A stretch of DNA of 27,356 bases from Lachnospiraceae bacterium (GTDB lineage: Bacteria; Bacillota; Clostridia; Lachnospirales; Lachnospiraceae): positions 1 to 27,356 of the forward strand of contig CAAGQC010000068.1 in assembly GCA_900771995.1 (NCBI GenBank). Reading direction: 5' to 3'. Below are positions 16,246-23,662 of the stretch, one piece after another. The translations under genes were made by a program, and so were the position numbers. A model generated the notes under the pieces. It did not search any database. It was given only the letters and a program-made list of their open reading frames with translations, and had not been told where the DNA came from. Position 1 is the stretch's first letter. The number at the start of each line of letters is the position of its first letter.

Positions 16246-16266
16246 ATTTTATGTGTCAGTCCACAT

Positions 16267-16285
16267 GATAAGCATATAGCTTATC
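16267..16285. promoter_or_regulatory. Palindrome at promoter start point (operator or 5' hairpin)
   Basis: A perfect 7-bp inverted repeat GATAAGC-ATATA-GCTTATC lies immediately downstream of the predicted start site. It could be a repressor site or the first hairpin of the repeat RNA. Confidence 0.45.
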
Positions 16286-16295
16286 TATTAATTAC

Positions 16296-16324
16296 AGTAT
16301 ACATAAAGTAAGTGAATTATGCAA
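16296..16324 (-). promoter_or_regulatory. Sigma-A type promoter for repeat RNA and nuclease gene
   Basis: On the minus strand, TTGCAT (16324-16319) and TATACT (16301-16296) are separated by exactly 17 bp. Each matches the consensus at four or five of six positions. The direction and position fit transcription of the repeats and the nuclease gene. Confidence 0.65.
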
Positions 16325-16537
16325 CGAATTTATAAAATTTTAACTTGATATTTTGCGTAAGCATATTATTCCATTCCTATTTTAAAAACAGGAATAATGT
16401 ACTTCTGTTTTGGAAAAAGGTGCCGAGATAGTGGCGTATTAAGAAATTTTTTTCAAGACATTTCTATTTTAAAGGCAAACGAAAAATAAAGCAACATAAT
16501 TTTTTCACAGAAATTGCAACAAAAGTACCAAAAACAT
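16325..16537. other. AT-rich spacer between the two divergent promoters
   Basis: No credible gene was found. It contains an inverted repeat ATTATTCC/GGAATAAT (16365-16372 with 16391-16398) and a small GCC/GGC hairpin near 16421-16434 followed by a T-run at 16447-16453. It separates the leftward repeat-RNA promoter from the rightward pilus promoter. Confidence 0.5.
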
Positions 16538-16565
16538 TTTACATACACTCAAAATATGCTATAAT
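16538..16565 (+). promoter_or_regulatory. Promoter of the type IV pilus operon
   Basis: TTTACA, a 16-bp spacer and a perfect TATAAT preceded by TGC (extended -10). Expected start near 16572, leaving a leader of about 105 nt before pilB. Confidence 0.75.
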
Positions 16566-16586
16566 ATCTCCGTATTGAGACAAAAC

Positions 16587-16629
16587 ATTTGTAAGTTGTA
16601 GCCAAAAAATACTACAATTAGACACAAAT
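16587..16629 (+). promoter_or_regulatory. Hairpin in pilB leader
   Basis: An outer stem ATTTGT/ACAAAT encloses an inner stem AGTTGTAG/CTACAATT (one G-U pair) within the 5' leader. It does not match the conserved core of c-di-GMP-I or -II riboswitches. Downstream lies a 9-nt direct repeat ACGATAAGA with a 3-nt gap. Confidence 0.4.
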
Positions 16630-16676
16630 TTCCAATAAACGATAAGATTGACGATAAGAGTAACAGGTGAGAGTAT

Positions 16677-18368
16677 ATGGAAACAGGCAGAAAAAAAGTC
16701 CGTTTGGGAGAATTGCTGGTAAATAGTGGGGTGATCACCAATGACCAGCTGCAGCAGGCGCTGGACAACCCGAACAGACAGGGTAAGAAGCTGGGAGAAT
16801 TTCTGGTAGATGAAGGTGTCGTATCGGAAGATGATCTGGCCAGAGCACTGAGCAGACAGCTGGATATCGAGATGGTGGATCTGCAGAGCACCAACGTGGA
16901 CAAGGAAGTACTGGATCTGGTACCGGTCAATGTCCTGAAGAAGAACAAGATATTCCCCTTCGCCTACAAAGAGAATAATTTCAATGTCCTGATGGTAGCC
17001 ATGGCGGATCCTCTGGATTACAACGCCATCGATGACATCAATATCATCACCAACTTCCAGGTAGAACCTGTCGTAGCCACCACCCGCAGCATTATGCTGG
17101 CCATCGATAAATACTTCGGACAGGAAGAAGTAACCGAGGCACTGGCTGCCTACGCCAAGGAGAAGAAGCTGGACGTGGTGGAAGATATCGCCACGGAGGA
17201 GAACATCAACAGTTCCCCTATTGTAATGCTGGTAAAGGATATGATCGAAAAAGCCGTCCGCCAGCGTGCATCCGATATCCATATCGAACCCATGGAAAAT
17301 ATCATCCGTGTCCGTTACCGTATCGACGGTGCCCTCTATGAGAGAGCAAGATATGGCGTCAACGTACTGTCCGCCATCATCGCCCGTATCAAGATCATCG
17401 GCGGCATGGATATCTCCGAGAAGAGAAAACCCCAGGACGGTCGTATCACCCAGGTAGTAGACCGTGTGGAATACGATATCCGTGTATCCATCCTGCCTAC
17501 CGTATACGGAGAGAAAGTCGTAATGCGTCTTGCCGCGAAGAGTGCACTGAACCGCGACAAGAGCCAGCTGGGCTTCAAACCCTACGAATTAAAACAGTTT
17601 GACTATATCCTGAAAAATCCCCACGGTATCATTCTGGTAACCGGACCTACCGGTAGTGGTAAGTCCACCACCCTGTATACCGCCCTGAGCGAACTGAACA
17701 AAGAAGACGTAAATATCATCACCGTCGAAGATCCTGTCGAGGCCAATATCGACGGCATCAATCAGGTACAGGTCAACAACAAAGCCGACCTGACCTTCGC
17801 ATCGGCACTGCGATCCATTCTGCGACAGGACCCGGATATCATCATGATCGGTGAGATCCGAGACCAGGAGACCGCCAGCATCGCCGTACAGGCGTCCATC
17901 ACCGGACATCTGGTGGTAAGTACCCTGCATACCAACTCCTCCGCCAGCACCATCACCCGTCTGGAGGATATGGGCATCGAGTCCTACCTGATCGCAGATT
18001 CCGTCATCGGCGTTATCGCTCAGCGACTGGTCCGCAGACTTTGTCCTTTCTGTAAGAAGCCGAAGCAGGCTACCAAGGATGAAAAAGAGTTCATGGGCCT
18101 GAAAGAAGAGGAAAATGTAACGATCTACGAGCCCTGCGGATGCAGTAAATGTGACAACACCGGCTTCAAAGGCCGAATCGGTGTCTATGAGATCATGCAG
18201 ATCACGCCGAAACTGAAAAATATAATCAGCAAGCGGGAAGGTGCCGATATATTAAAGGAAGAGGCACTGAAAGAGGGCATGCATACCCTGCGTATGAGTG
18301 CCACCGACTATGTACTGGACGGCACCACCTCCTTCTCAGAGATGGTAAAAGTATCGTTCGACGTGTAA
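16677..18368 (+). CDS. pilB: Type IV pilus assembly ATPase PilB
   Basis: A 563-residue GspE/PilB hexameric ATPase that powers pilin polymerisation at the cytoplasmic membrane. Residues 9-62 are a tandem MshEN motif (RLGELLVNSG...QLQQAL and KLGEFLVDEG...DLARALSRQ), known to bind c-di-GMP in MshE. Then come the N2 domain, Walker A GPTGSGKST (323-331), the Asp box, Walker B DIIMIGEIRD (387-396), the His box GHLVVSTLHTN and a zinc-binding four-cysteine set (Cys456, 459, 489, 492). These features place it with assembly ATPases; the retraction ATPase PilT lacks the Zn site. It is first in the operon, behind an extended -10 promoter. AGGTGAG precedes the ATG. Confidence 0.95.
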   Translation: METGRKKVRLGELLVNSGVITNDQLQQALDNPNRQGKKLGEFLVDEGVVSEDDLARALSRQLDIEMVDLQSTNVDKEVLDLVPVNVLKKNKIFPFAYKENNFNVLMVAMADPLDYNAIDDINIITNFQVEPVVATTRSIMLAIDKYFGQEEVTEALAAYAKEKKLDVVEDIATEENINSSPIVMLVKDMIEKAVRQRASDIHIEPMENIIRVRYRIDGALYERARYGVNVLSAIIARIKIIGGMDISEKRKPQDGRITQVVDRVEYDIRVSILPTVYGEKVVMRLAAKSALNRDKSQLGFKPYELKQFDYILKNPHGIILVTGPTGSGKSTTLYTALSELNKEDVNIITVEDPVEANIDGINQVQVNNKADLTFASALRSILRQDPDIIMIGEIRDQETASIAVQASITGHLVVSTLHTNSSASTITRLEDMGIESYLIADSVIGVIAQRLVRRLCPFCKKPKQATKDEKEFMGLKEEENVTIYEPCGCSKCDNTGFKGRIGVYEIMQITPKLKNIISKREGADILKEEALKEGMHTLRMSATDYVLDGTTSFSEMVKVSFDV

Positions 18369-18432
18369 TGTGAAATAAAAAATAAAAATTTTTAGAATTT
18401 TGTAAAAAAATGTGAACCGTTTTGGAACCTGC

Positions 18433-18452
18433 CCCCGTCTTTATAATCGGGG
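18433..18452 (+). promoter_or_regulatory. Intergenic hairpin pilB-pilC
   Basis: CCCCG pairs with CGGGG around a 10-nt loop that contains TATAAT (18442-18447). There is no T-run after it, so it is unlikely to be a terminator. It may be a processing or stability element, or the TATAAT may be a -10 with a poor -35. The rest of the 121-bp gap is AT-rich. Confidence 0.35.
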
Positions 18453-18489
18453 AGTAAGTTAAAGATAAAGGCGTATTGGAGGAAGGCAC

Positions 18490-19704
18490 ATGGCAACCTA
18501 TGGCTATCGGGCCATTACAAAGGCTGGAAAAGAAGTAAAGGGAAGCGTAGAAGCGGATAACCGGGATCTGGCAATGGCAGAACTGAGAAGGCAGGAACTG
18601 ACCATTATCGATCTGGGAGAACAAAGCTTCCTGACGAAAGACATCGATATCCAGATCGGTGGATGGCCGAAAGCCAGGGATTTAAGTGTCATGTGCCGCC
18701 AGTTCGTCAGCATGACCAAAGCGGGCGTAAGTATCCTCGAATCTCTGAAAATGCTCTGCGAACAGACGGAGAATAAGAGATTGCAGGATGCGTTGAAAGA
18801 AGTCCGCATCAGCGTAGAAAAGGGTGAGACCCTGGCAGACTCCATGGCAGAGCACCCAAAAGTATTCCCGGGGATTATGGTGAACATGGTGGCTGCGGGT
18901 GAGGCATCCGGTAGTCTGGAAACGGCTATGGATCGTGTGGCTACACAGTTGGAGAAATCGCATAAGACACAGGCAATGGTTAAAAAAGCAATGATTTATC
19001 CTATTGCAGTGTGTGTGGTTGCCATAATTGTTACAGTTGTAATGCTGGTTAAGGTAATTCCTTCCTATGAGGATATGTTTACTCAGTTAGATACGGAATT
19101 ACCTTGGATTACACAGTTCTATGTAAATTTAAGCCATGGTATTATTAATTACTGGTTTATAATTGCTCCTATTATTATAGTAATTGTTTTCGGAATTAAG
19201 ACTTTTGCCGGAACAAATGCCGGAAAACATTTCTTCGGGAAAATAGCATTAAAGCTACCATTGTTAAAGACTTTAACGATTAAATCCGCTTCTTCTATGA
19301 TGGCAAGAACTTTAAGTACACTGATGGGCGCAGGAGTTCCTTTAATAGAAGCAGTAGATATTGTTTCAAACGTTATGACCAATATTTATTTCAAGGAAGC
19401 ATTGGAAGATGCTAGGGAAGAAATAACTATTGGTATGCCACTATCCAGACCATTACAAGAAAGTGGTTTGTTTCCTCCGATGGTATATCAGATGATCCGC
19501 ATTGGTGAAGAGTCCGGTAATACAGAGGCTATGTTGGATAAACTGGCTGATTATTATGATGAAGAAGTGGAGATGGAAGTACAATCTCTGATGGCTGCTA
19601 TGGAACCGATCATCATTGTTGTATTGGCTGTAGTGGTTGGTGGATTAATTGCGGCATGTATGATGCCTATGATGTCCATGTATGAAGCATTGGATAATAT
19701 GTAA
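18490..19704 (+). CDS. pilC: Type IV pilus inner-membrane platform protein PilC
   Basis: A 404-residue GspF/PilC protein on which PilB acts to insert and extract pilins. Two T2SSF repeats are visible: residues about 70-190 (MCRQFVSMTKAGVSILESL) and 270-400 (MARTLSTLMGAGVPLIEAV), with membrane helices near 165-195, 215-235 and 375-397. The N terminus MATYGYRAITKAGKEVKGSVEA is the usual start. GGAGGAAGG lies before the ATG. Base composition and codon use change sharply near 18960 (residue about 157). Before it, lines have roughly 50% GC; after it they drop to about 20-40% with many A/T-ending codons, continuing into the pilin gene. The frame itself is intact. Confidence 0.95.
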   Translation: MATYGYRAITKAGKEVKGSVEADNRDLAMAELRRQELTIIDLGEQSFLTKDIDIQIGGWPKARDLSVMCRQFVSMTKAGVSILESLKMLCEQTENKRLQDALKEVRISVEKGETLADSMAEHPKVFPGIMVNMVAAGEASGSLETAMDRVATQLEKSHKTQAMVKKAMIYPIAVCVVAIIVTVVMLVKVIPSYEDMFTQLDTELPWITQFYVNLSHGIINYWFIIAPIIIVIVFGIKTFAGTNAGKHFFGKIALKLPLLKTLTIKSASSMMARTLSTLMGAGVPLIEAVDIVSNVMTNIYFKEALEDAREEITIGMPLSRPLQESGLFPPMVYQMIRIGEESGNTEAMLDKLADYYDEEVEMEVQSLMAAMEPIIIVVLAVVVGGLIAACMMPMMSMYEALDNM

Positions 19705-19709
19705 GTTGG

Positions 19710-19742
19710 ATTATCCGTTCTGTGTAGGGACAGAACGATAAT
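19710..19742 (+). promoter_or_regulatory. Intergenic hairpin pilC-pilin
   Basis: CGTTCTGT-GTAGGG-ACAGAACG is extended by ATTAT/ATAAT with one bulged C, a 13-bp stem in total, immediately after the pilC stop. No T-run follows. It is probably an mRNA processing or stabilising structure ahead of the abundant pilin message. Confidence 0.5.
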
Positions 19743-19807
19743 TAATAAATGGGGCGGAAAACTTACTACCCTGAAATTAAAAAACACATAAAAAGGAGAA
19801 TGTTATT

Positions 19808-20254
19808 ATGAACAAGAAACAGAAGAGCTTAACAAACAAAGGTTTCTCCCTGGTAGAGCTGATCATCGTTATTGCTATTATGGCAGTCTTGATTGGTGTA
19901 TTAGCACCTCAGTATTTGAAATATGTTGAGCAGTCAAGATTACAGAAAGATAATCAGGCTATTTCTGAAATTACAAATTCAATCAAAATTGCAATGGCAG
20001 ATGAAACCATCAATACAGCTACTCCAAGTGCAGATTTTAAGCCGACAACTAAAGAATATTCTTTCTCTGCATCGGGTTCCGCATTAGAAAAGGAATTATC
20101 GACTGTTGTTGGTACAAGCGTAAAGCTCACCTCTAACACTTACACTGTTGCTCCTGAGATTACTGTTACAAAGGATGCTTCTGGATTAGTAACAGTTACA
20201 GTAAAGGGCTTTATGTCAAAAGTTGGTGCAACTGCTGAAGATAAGGTATTTTAA
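19808..20254 (+). CDS. pilA: Major type IV pilin
   Basis: A 148-residue type IVa-like prepilin. A short basic leader (MNKKQKSLTNKG) is cleaved after Gly12 and the mature protein begins FSLVELIIVIAIMAVLIGVL. Phe1 and Glu5 (Glu17 of the precursor) are the canonical residues for methylation and assembly. The remaining globular domain (about residues 45-148) is Thr/Ser/Lys-rich and beta-strand-like, without a disulfide pair. AAAGGAG lies 10 nt before the ATG. The gene is AT-rich compared with the rest of the operon. Position right after pilC and small size make it the likely major subunit. The prepilin peptidase gene follows 28 bp downstream. Confidence 0.92.
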   Translation: MNKKQKSLTNKGFSLVELIIVIAIMAVLIGVLAPQYLKYVEQSRLQKDNQAISEITNSIKIAMADETINTATPSADFKPTTKEYSFSASGSALEKELSTVVGTSVKLTSNTYTVAPEITVTKDASGLVTVTVKGFMSKVGATAEDKVF

Positions 20255-20282
20255 AGTTTAATTTATTTGAAAGGCACCCGAC

Positions 20283-21038
20283 ATGCTCCCGACAATCTTA
20301 CTCTACATAGTGGTTTTCCTCTATGGCATCGTAATCGGTAGCTTCCTTAATGTGTTGATCTACCGCATTCCTAACAAAGAGAATATTGTGACGACCAGGT
20401 CTCACTGCATGAACTGCAGTTACCAGCTGAAATGGTACGACCTCGTACCTCTTTTCAGCTATCTGGTACTGGGAGGCAGATGTCGGAAATGTAAGGCACA
20501 CATTTCCGTTCAGTACCCCGTCATCGAGGCACTGAACGGAGTGCTGTACCTGTTTGTATTCTGGAAATATGGAATGAGCGCGGATTCCCTAGTCTACTGC
20601 TTATTGTTTAGTGCACTTCTTGCTTTAAGTGTGATTGATTTCAGAACATATGAGATCCCTGTGGGATTTAACTTATTTATACTGACACTGGGGCTGATCC
20701 ATGGAGCCTTCCACTATACACAGTGGCTGGATTTCCTGATCGGCTTCCTGTGTGTCAGTGTATTTTTACTTATTCTGTATTATGCAACCGGTGGCCGGGC
20801 TATCGGCGGCGGTGATGTGAAGCTGATGGCGGTCTGCGGACTGTTGCTCGGCTGGAAACTGATCATTTTTGCATTTTTACTGGGATGTATCATCGGTTCC
20901 GTGATTCATCTGATCCGTATGAAGGTAAGCGGCGAAGGACATGTCCTCGCCATGGGACCGTATCTCTCCGCAGGAGTGGCGATCGCTGTCCTCTGGGGAA
21001 ACGAATTCTTACAGTGGTATCTGGGCCTGTATCATTAA
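20283..21038 (+). CDS. pilD: Prepilin leader peptidase / N-methyltransferase
   Basis: A 251-residue polytopic aspartic peptidase that cleaves pilin leaders after Gly and methylates the new N terminus. It begins with the GSFLNVLIYRIP signature, has the four-cysteine pair C42-x2-C45 and C67-x2-C70 of the methyltransferase/zinc domain, and the two catalytic aspartates Asp119 (SVIDFRTYEIP) and Asp178 (GGGDVK). About eight hydrophobic segments are visible. Its expected substrates are the pilin just upstream and the large minor pilin downstream. GAAAGG precedes the ATG. GC content returns to the level of the surrounding genes. Confidence 0.95.
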   Translation: MLPTILLYIVVFLYGIVIGSFLNVLIYRIPNKENIVTTRSHCMNCSYQLKWYDLVPLFSYLVLGGRCRKCKAHISVQYPVIEALNGVLYLFVFWKYGMSADSLVYCLLFSALLALSVIDFRTYEIPVGFNLFILTLGLIHGAFHYTQWLDFLIGFLCVSVFLLILYYATGGRAIGGGDVKLMAVCGLLLGWKLIIFAFLLGCIIGSVIHLIRMKVSGEGHVLAMGPYLSAGVAIAVLWGNEFLQWYLGLYH

Positions 21039-21090
21039 ATTTAAAAAGAATACACCGGATATCACGTATCTGAGATAAATTAGAAAGTTC

Positions 21091-21113
21091 TTTGGAACAC
21101 CATCTGTTCCAAA
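21091..21113 (+). promoter_or_regulatory. Intergenic hairpin pilD-pilMN
   Basis: A perfect 9-bp inverted repeat TTTGGAACA-CCATC-TGTTCCAAA in the 111-bp gap. No T-run follows, so termination is unlikely. Candidate mRNA processing, stability or protein-binding element. Confidence 0.5.
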
Positions 21114-21149
21114 ATACAATAAATACTGGTAAGAGGAAGGGTAAGAGGC

Positions 21150-22841
21150 ATGGCAATGAACAATCGCGTATTGAGTATTGAGATCGGCAACTCTTTTACG
21201 AAGATCTGCGAGATAGACTATAAGGTGAAAAAGCCGAAGGTCTATAAGGTACTGACGGTGGAGACACCCGAAGGTGTCGTGGTGGACGGTATGTTACAGC
21301 CCACACAGGAGTACGCAGACCGCATGGTGAATGCACTGGGAACAAACGGCATTCGTACGAAGAAAGTGATTTTCACCATTTCTTCTACTAGAGTGGCAAG
21401 CCGTGAGGTACAGATCCCCAATGTTAAGGCGAATAAGATCGAGGCACTGGTAAAGACCAACGCCAGCGACTATTTCCCGGTGGATCTGACCCAGTATGAG
21501 ATCGGACATTATCTGGCCGGCGGACTGACCGAGAACGGAAAGCTTCGCGTTATGGCACTGGCGGTTCCCAAGGCTCTTCTGGACAGCTATTATCAACTGG
21601 CACAGATGTGCGGCTGGGAAGTGGAGTGCTTCGATTACAGCAGTAACAGCCTGTACCAGATCCTTCGGAACGAGAAGTCCGAGAAGGTTACCATGGTCAT
21701 CAAGATTGATGAGAACAGCACCATCGTTACCGTGCTTTCCGCCGGTAAGGTGTTATTACAGAGAACCGTGGCTTACGGTGTGCAGGATGCCATTGAGGCA
21801 ATGCTGAGTTCCGGCGCTTATGCCGTGAGCGATCCCATGAGCGCGGTAGAACGTTTCCAGAAGAAGACCTGCCTGAACAGAGTACTTCATCAGGGGGACA
21901 AGCTCTGGGAAGAGAACGCAGGACGCTGGGAAGACGAAGATGCCGGTAATATCACCGTCATGGAAGCGAGACAGAAGATCACCGCTTCTCTGGAGCCTCT
22001 GATCGTAGGCGTCAGCCGTGTCATTGATTTCTATGATTCCCGGAACGGGGATACCCCCATCGAGAAGACTTATGTTACCGGTCTCGGCGGCAGCTTCAGC
22101 GGCATGAGCAAGCTGTTCACCAACTGTCTGGAGCGTAAGGTACATACCCTGTCCGAGATGGATGACAAGATCGGCATGAGCAAGGCCATCCGTTCTACGA
22201 GACCTGCCGCTTATATTTCCTGTCTGGGCGCGGTACTGGCCCCGGTGGGACTGATCGACAAGAGCACGCAGAAAGCCAAGGGACTGACGGTAGTCAGCGG
22301 TACGAACTATACGTTCCTCAGCGTAGCGGTACTGCTTCTGGGCATTGTGCTTTCCGTTGCATTCTGTGCCATGTCCATTCCAAGATATATGACAGATAAG
22401 GCAATGAATGCCTACTTACAGACCAGAATCGAGCAGCTACAGCCGGCAGAGGCCATTTACAATGAGTATCTGGCCACGGCAGCGCAGTATGACAAATATA
22501 CTTATTTCTATGCCTATACCCAGACTCCCAACGAGAATCTGGTAGAATTTATAAATGAACTGGAACAGATCCTTCCGTCCTCTTTCTTCACCAACAGCTT
22601 CAGCTCCGATGAAATGGGCGTGAGCATGAACATCACGGTAGAAGGAAAAGCGGCGGCAGCCCGCACAATCTTAAATGTCCGCAATATGAAGAGCATTGAA
22701 TCCGTATCGGTGAGCGGCATTACGGATACGGTGGATGAGGCCGGTAATTCTACGGTTACCTTCTCTCTGAGCGGTACCTACAAGGCACTGGGTGCGGAGG
22801 AAGAAGAGTCTTCCGACGGCACGGCAGTGGCAGCACAGTAA
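21150..22841 (+). CDS. PilM-PilN fusion protein
   Basis: A 563-residue protein combining two pilus alignment components that are usually separate. Residues 1 to about 375 are an actin-like PilM (VLSIEIGNSFTKIC phosphate loop, YVTGLGGSFSGM adenosine loop, about the length of a stand-alone PilM). A membrane helix follows at about 388-410. Residues 411-545 resemble PilN: a coiled segment (QTRIEQLQPAEAIYNEYLA) and a ferredoxin-like domain with ELEQILPSSFF. The tail after 545 is Glu/Ser/Ala-rich. In other systems PilM binds a short cytoplasmic N-terminal peptide of PilN; here the covalent link would replace that contact. It links cytoplasmic PilB/PilC to the extracytoplasmic PilO. AGGAAGGG and AGAGG lie upstream of the start. 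Confidence 0.88.
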   Translation: MAMNNRVLSIEIGNSFTKICEIDYKVKKPKVYKVLTVETPEGVVVDGMLQPTQEYADRMVNALGTNGIRTKKVIFTISSTRVASREVQIPNVKANKIEALVKTNASDYFPVDLTQYEIGHYLAGGLTENGKLRVMALAVPKALLDSYYQLAQMCGWEVECFDYSSNSLYQILRNEKSEKVTMVIKIDENSTIVTVLSAGKVLLQRTVAYGVQDAIEAMLSSGAYAVSDPMSAVERFQKKTCLNRVLHQGDKLWEENAGRWEDEDAGNITVMEARQKITASLEPLIVGVSRVIDFYDSRNGDTPIEKTYVTGLGGSFSGMSKLFTNCLERKVHTLSEMDDKIGMSKAIRSTRPAAYISCLGAVLAPVGLIDKSTQKAKGLTVVSGTNYTFLSVAVLLLGIVLSVAFCAMSIPRYMTDKAMNAYLQTRIEQLQPAEAIYNEYLATAAQYDKYTYFYAYTQTPNENLVEFINELEQILPSSFFTNSFSSDEMGVSMNITVEGKAAAARTILNVRNMKSIESVSVSGITDTVDEAGNSTVTFSLSGTYKALGAEEEESSDGTAVAAQ

Positions 22842-22854
22842 GGAGGGGACGGAC

Positions 22855-23649
22855 ATGAAAGTAAAGAAAAGCGACATTCAACTTTTGATCGGAGTAATGG
22901 GCGTGCTGATAGCGGTATGCACCTATTTCTTCGTCTATGCGAAATTCAATGAGAAATCCGAGGCTCTGGAGACGGAAAATGCCAGCCTGCAGAGCAGAGT
23001 GGCTACGCTGGAAGTACTGGATCAGAGAAAAGCGGATTACGCCAAGTCAACGGAAGATATGAAGCAGTACATTACCGGATTTGAGAACCGTTTCCCGGCA
23101 GGCATTCTTCCCGAGGACAGCATTATGAACATCCTGCATCTGGAAGAGGCAACGAATACCCGGGTGGCCAGCCTTGGATTTGGTGCGGATACGGAAGTGC
23201 CTTATGTGGCAGAACAGACCACAGCCACCGATGCATCCGCAGATACAGCATCCGAAGATACAGCATCCGCAGACGGAAGCGCAGCAGCCACCACGAGCGC
23301 TGCGACGGGTCCTGTGACGACGGAAGGAACCCAGTATGCGGATACGAAACTGTACGAAGTACCGTTGAGTTTTAGCATCGAATGTTCCTACAATGATTTC
23401 AAGGGACTGGTACGTTATATTTACAATTTACAGGACAGGGAGAGTATCCGGGGCGTCAGCCTGACCTACAGCACGGATAGCGGATCCCTGGCCGGCAATA
23501 TGAGCATGAGCACCTATTATCTGCAGGGTACGGACAAGGTATACAGCGAGCCTGTGATCCCCGGCATGGAAATGGGTGTAGATACGATCTTCGGTAATCT
23601 GGGAGAGAACACTTCCGGAGAAACAGACAATATGGAAGCCGCAAACTGA
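22855..23649 (+). CDS. pilO: PilO-like pilus alignment protein
   Basis: A 264-residue bitopic membrane protein. A short cytoplasmic tail and a membrane helix (about 9-28) are followed by a coiled coil (about 30-75, EKSEALETENASLQSRVATLE) and a ferredoxin-like domain split by a linker of about 35 residues (about 122-158) rich in Ala, Thr, Ser and Asp. The second half (about 160-235, SIECSYNDFKGLVRYIYNLQ) is the PilO fold that pairs with PilN. I chose ATG 22855, with AAGGAGGGG 5 nt upstream, over upstream codons inside the previous gene. The gene starts 13 bp after pilMN, so they are co-translated. The C-terminal tail is acidic. Confidence 0.85.
   Translation: MKVKKSDIQLLIGVMGVLIAVCTYFFVYAKFNEKSEALETENASLQSRVATLEVLDQRKADYAKSTEDMKQYITGFENRFPAGILPEDSIMNILHLEEATNTRVASLGFGADTEVPYVAEQTTATDASADTASEDTASADGSAAATTSAATGPVTTEGTQYADTKLYEVPLSFSIECSYNDFKGLVRYIYNLQDRESIRGVSLTYSTDSGSLAGNMSMSTYYLQGTDKVYSEPVIPGMEMGVDTIFGNLGENTSGETDNMEAAN
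23233..23274 (+). repeat. Imperfect 15-bp tandem repeat inside pilO
   Basis: Nearly three copies of a GCATCCGCAGATACA-like unit encode ASADT-ASEDT-ASADG in the linker of PilO. Copy number could vary by slippage without changing frame. Confidence 0.6.
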
Positions 23650-23662
23650 CGGGAGAGACGGA

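Larger units (their letters stand above)
16140..16289 (-). ncRNA. Predicted short repeat RNA upstream of nuclease gene
   Basis: A transcript starting near 16289 (about 7 nt after the -10) and stopping at the leader terminator would be roughly 200 nt. It would contain a 5' hairpin (GATAAGC/GCTTATC at 16285-16267), a small ATGTG/CACAT hairpin and the two repeat units. It is predicted from sequence only; the 3' part of the transcript would run to about 16081. Confidence 0.5.

Noticed and set aside
15416..16324. Retron or abortive-infection system with reverse transcriptase
   Set aside because: No reverse-transcriptase motif (YxDD) occurs in the adjacent protein, and no msr/msd-type inverted repeats flank a coding region.
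16587..16676. c-di-GMP riboswitch upstream of pilB
   Set aside because: The conserved GEMM-I or GEMM-II core sequences are absent; only simple stems are visible.
15384..16676. Small integrated mobile element
   Set aside because: The islet is AT-rich, but there is no integrase or transposase, no flanking direct repeats that I could find, and no tRNA or att-like site.
18421..18447. Separate promoter for pilC
   Set aside because: A perfect TATAAT exists, but there is no acceptable -35 at 16-18 bp and it lies inside a hairpin loop. Kept only as part of the hairpin feature.
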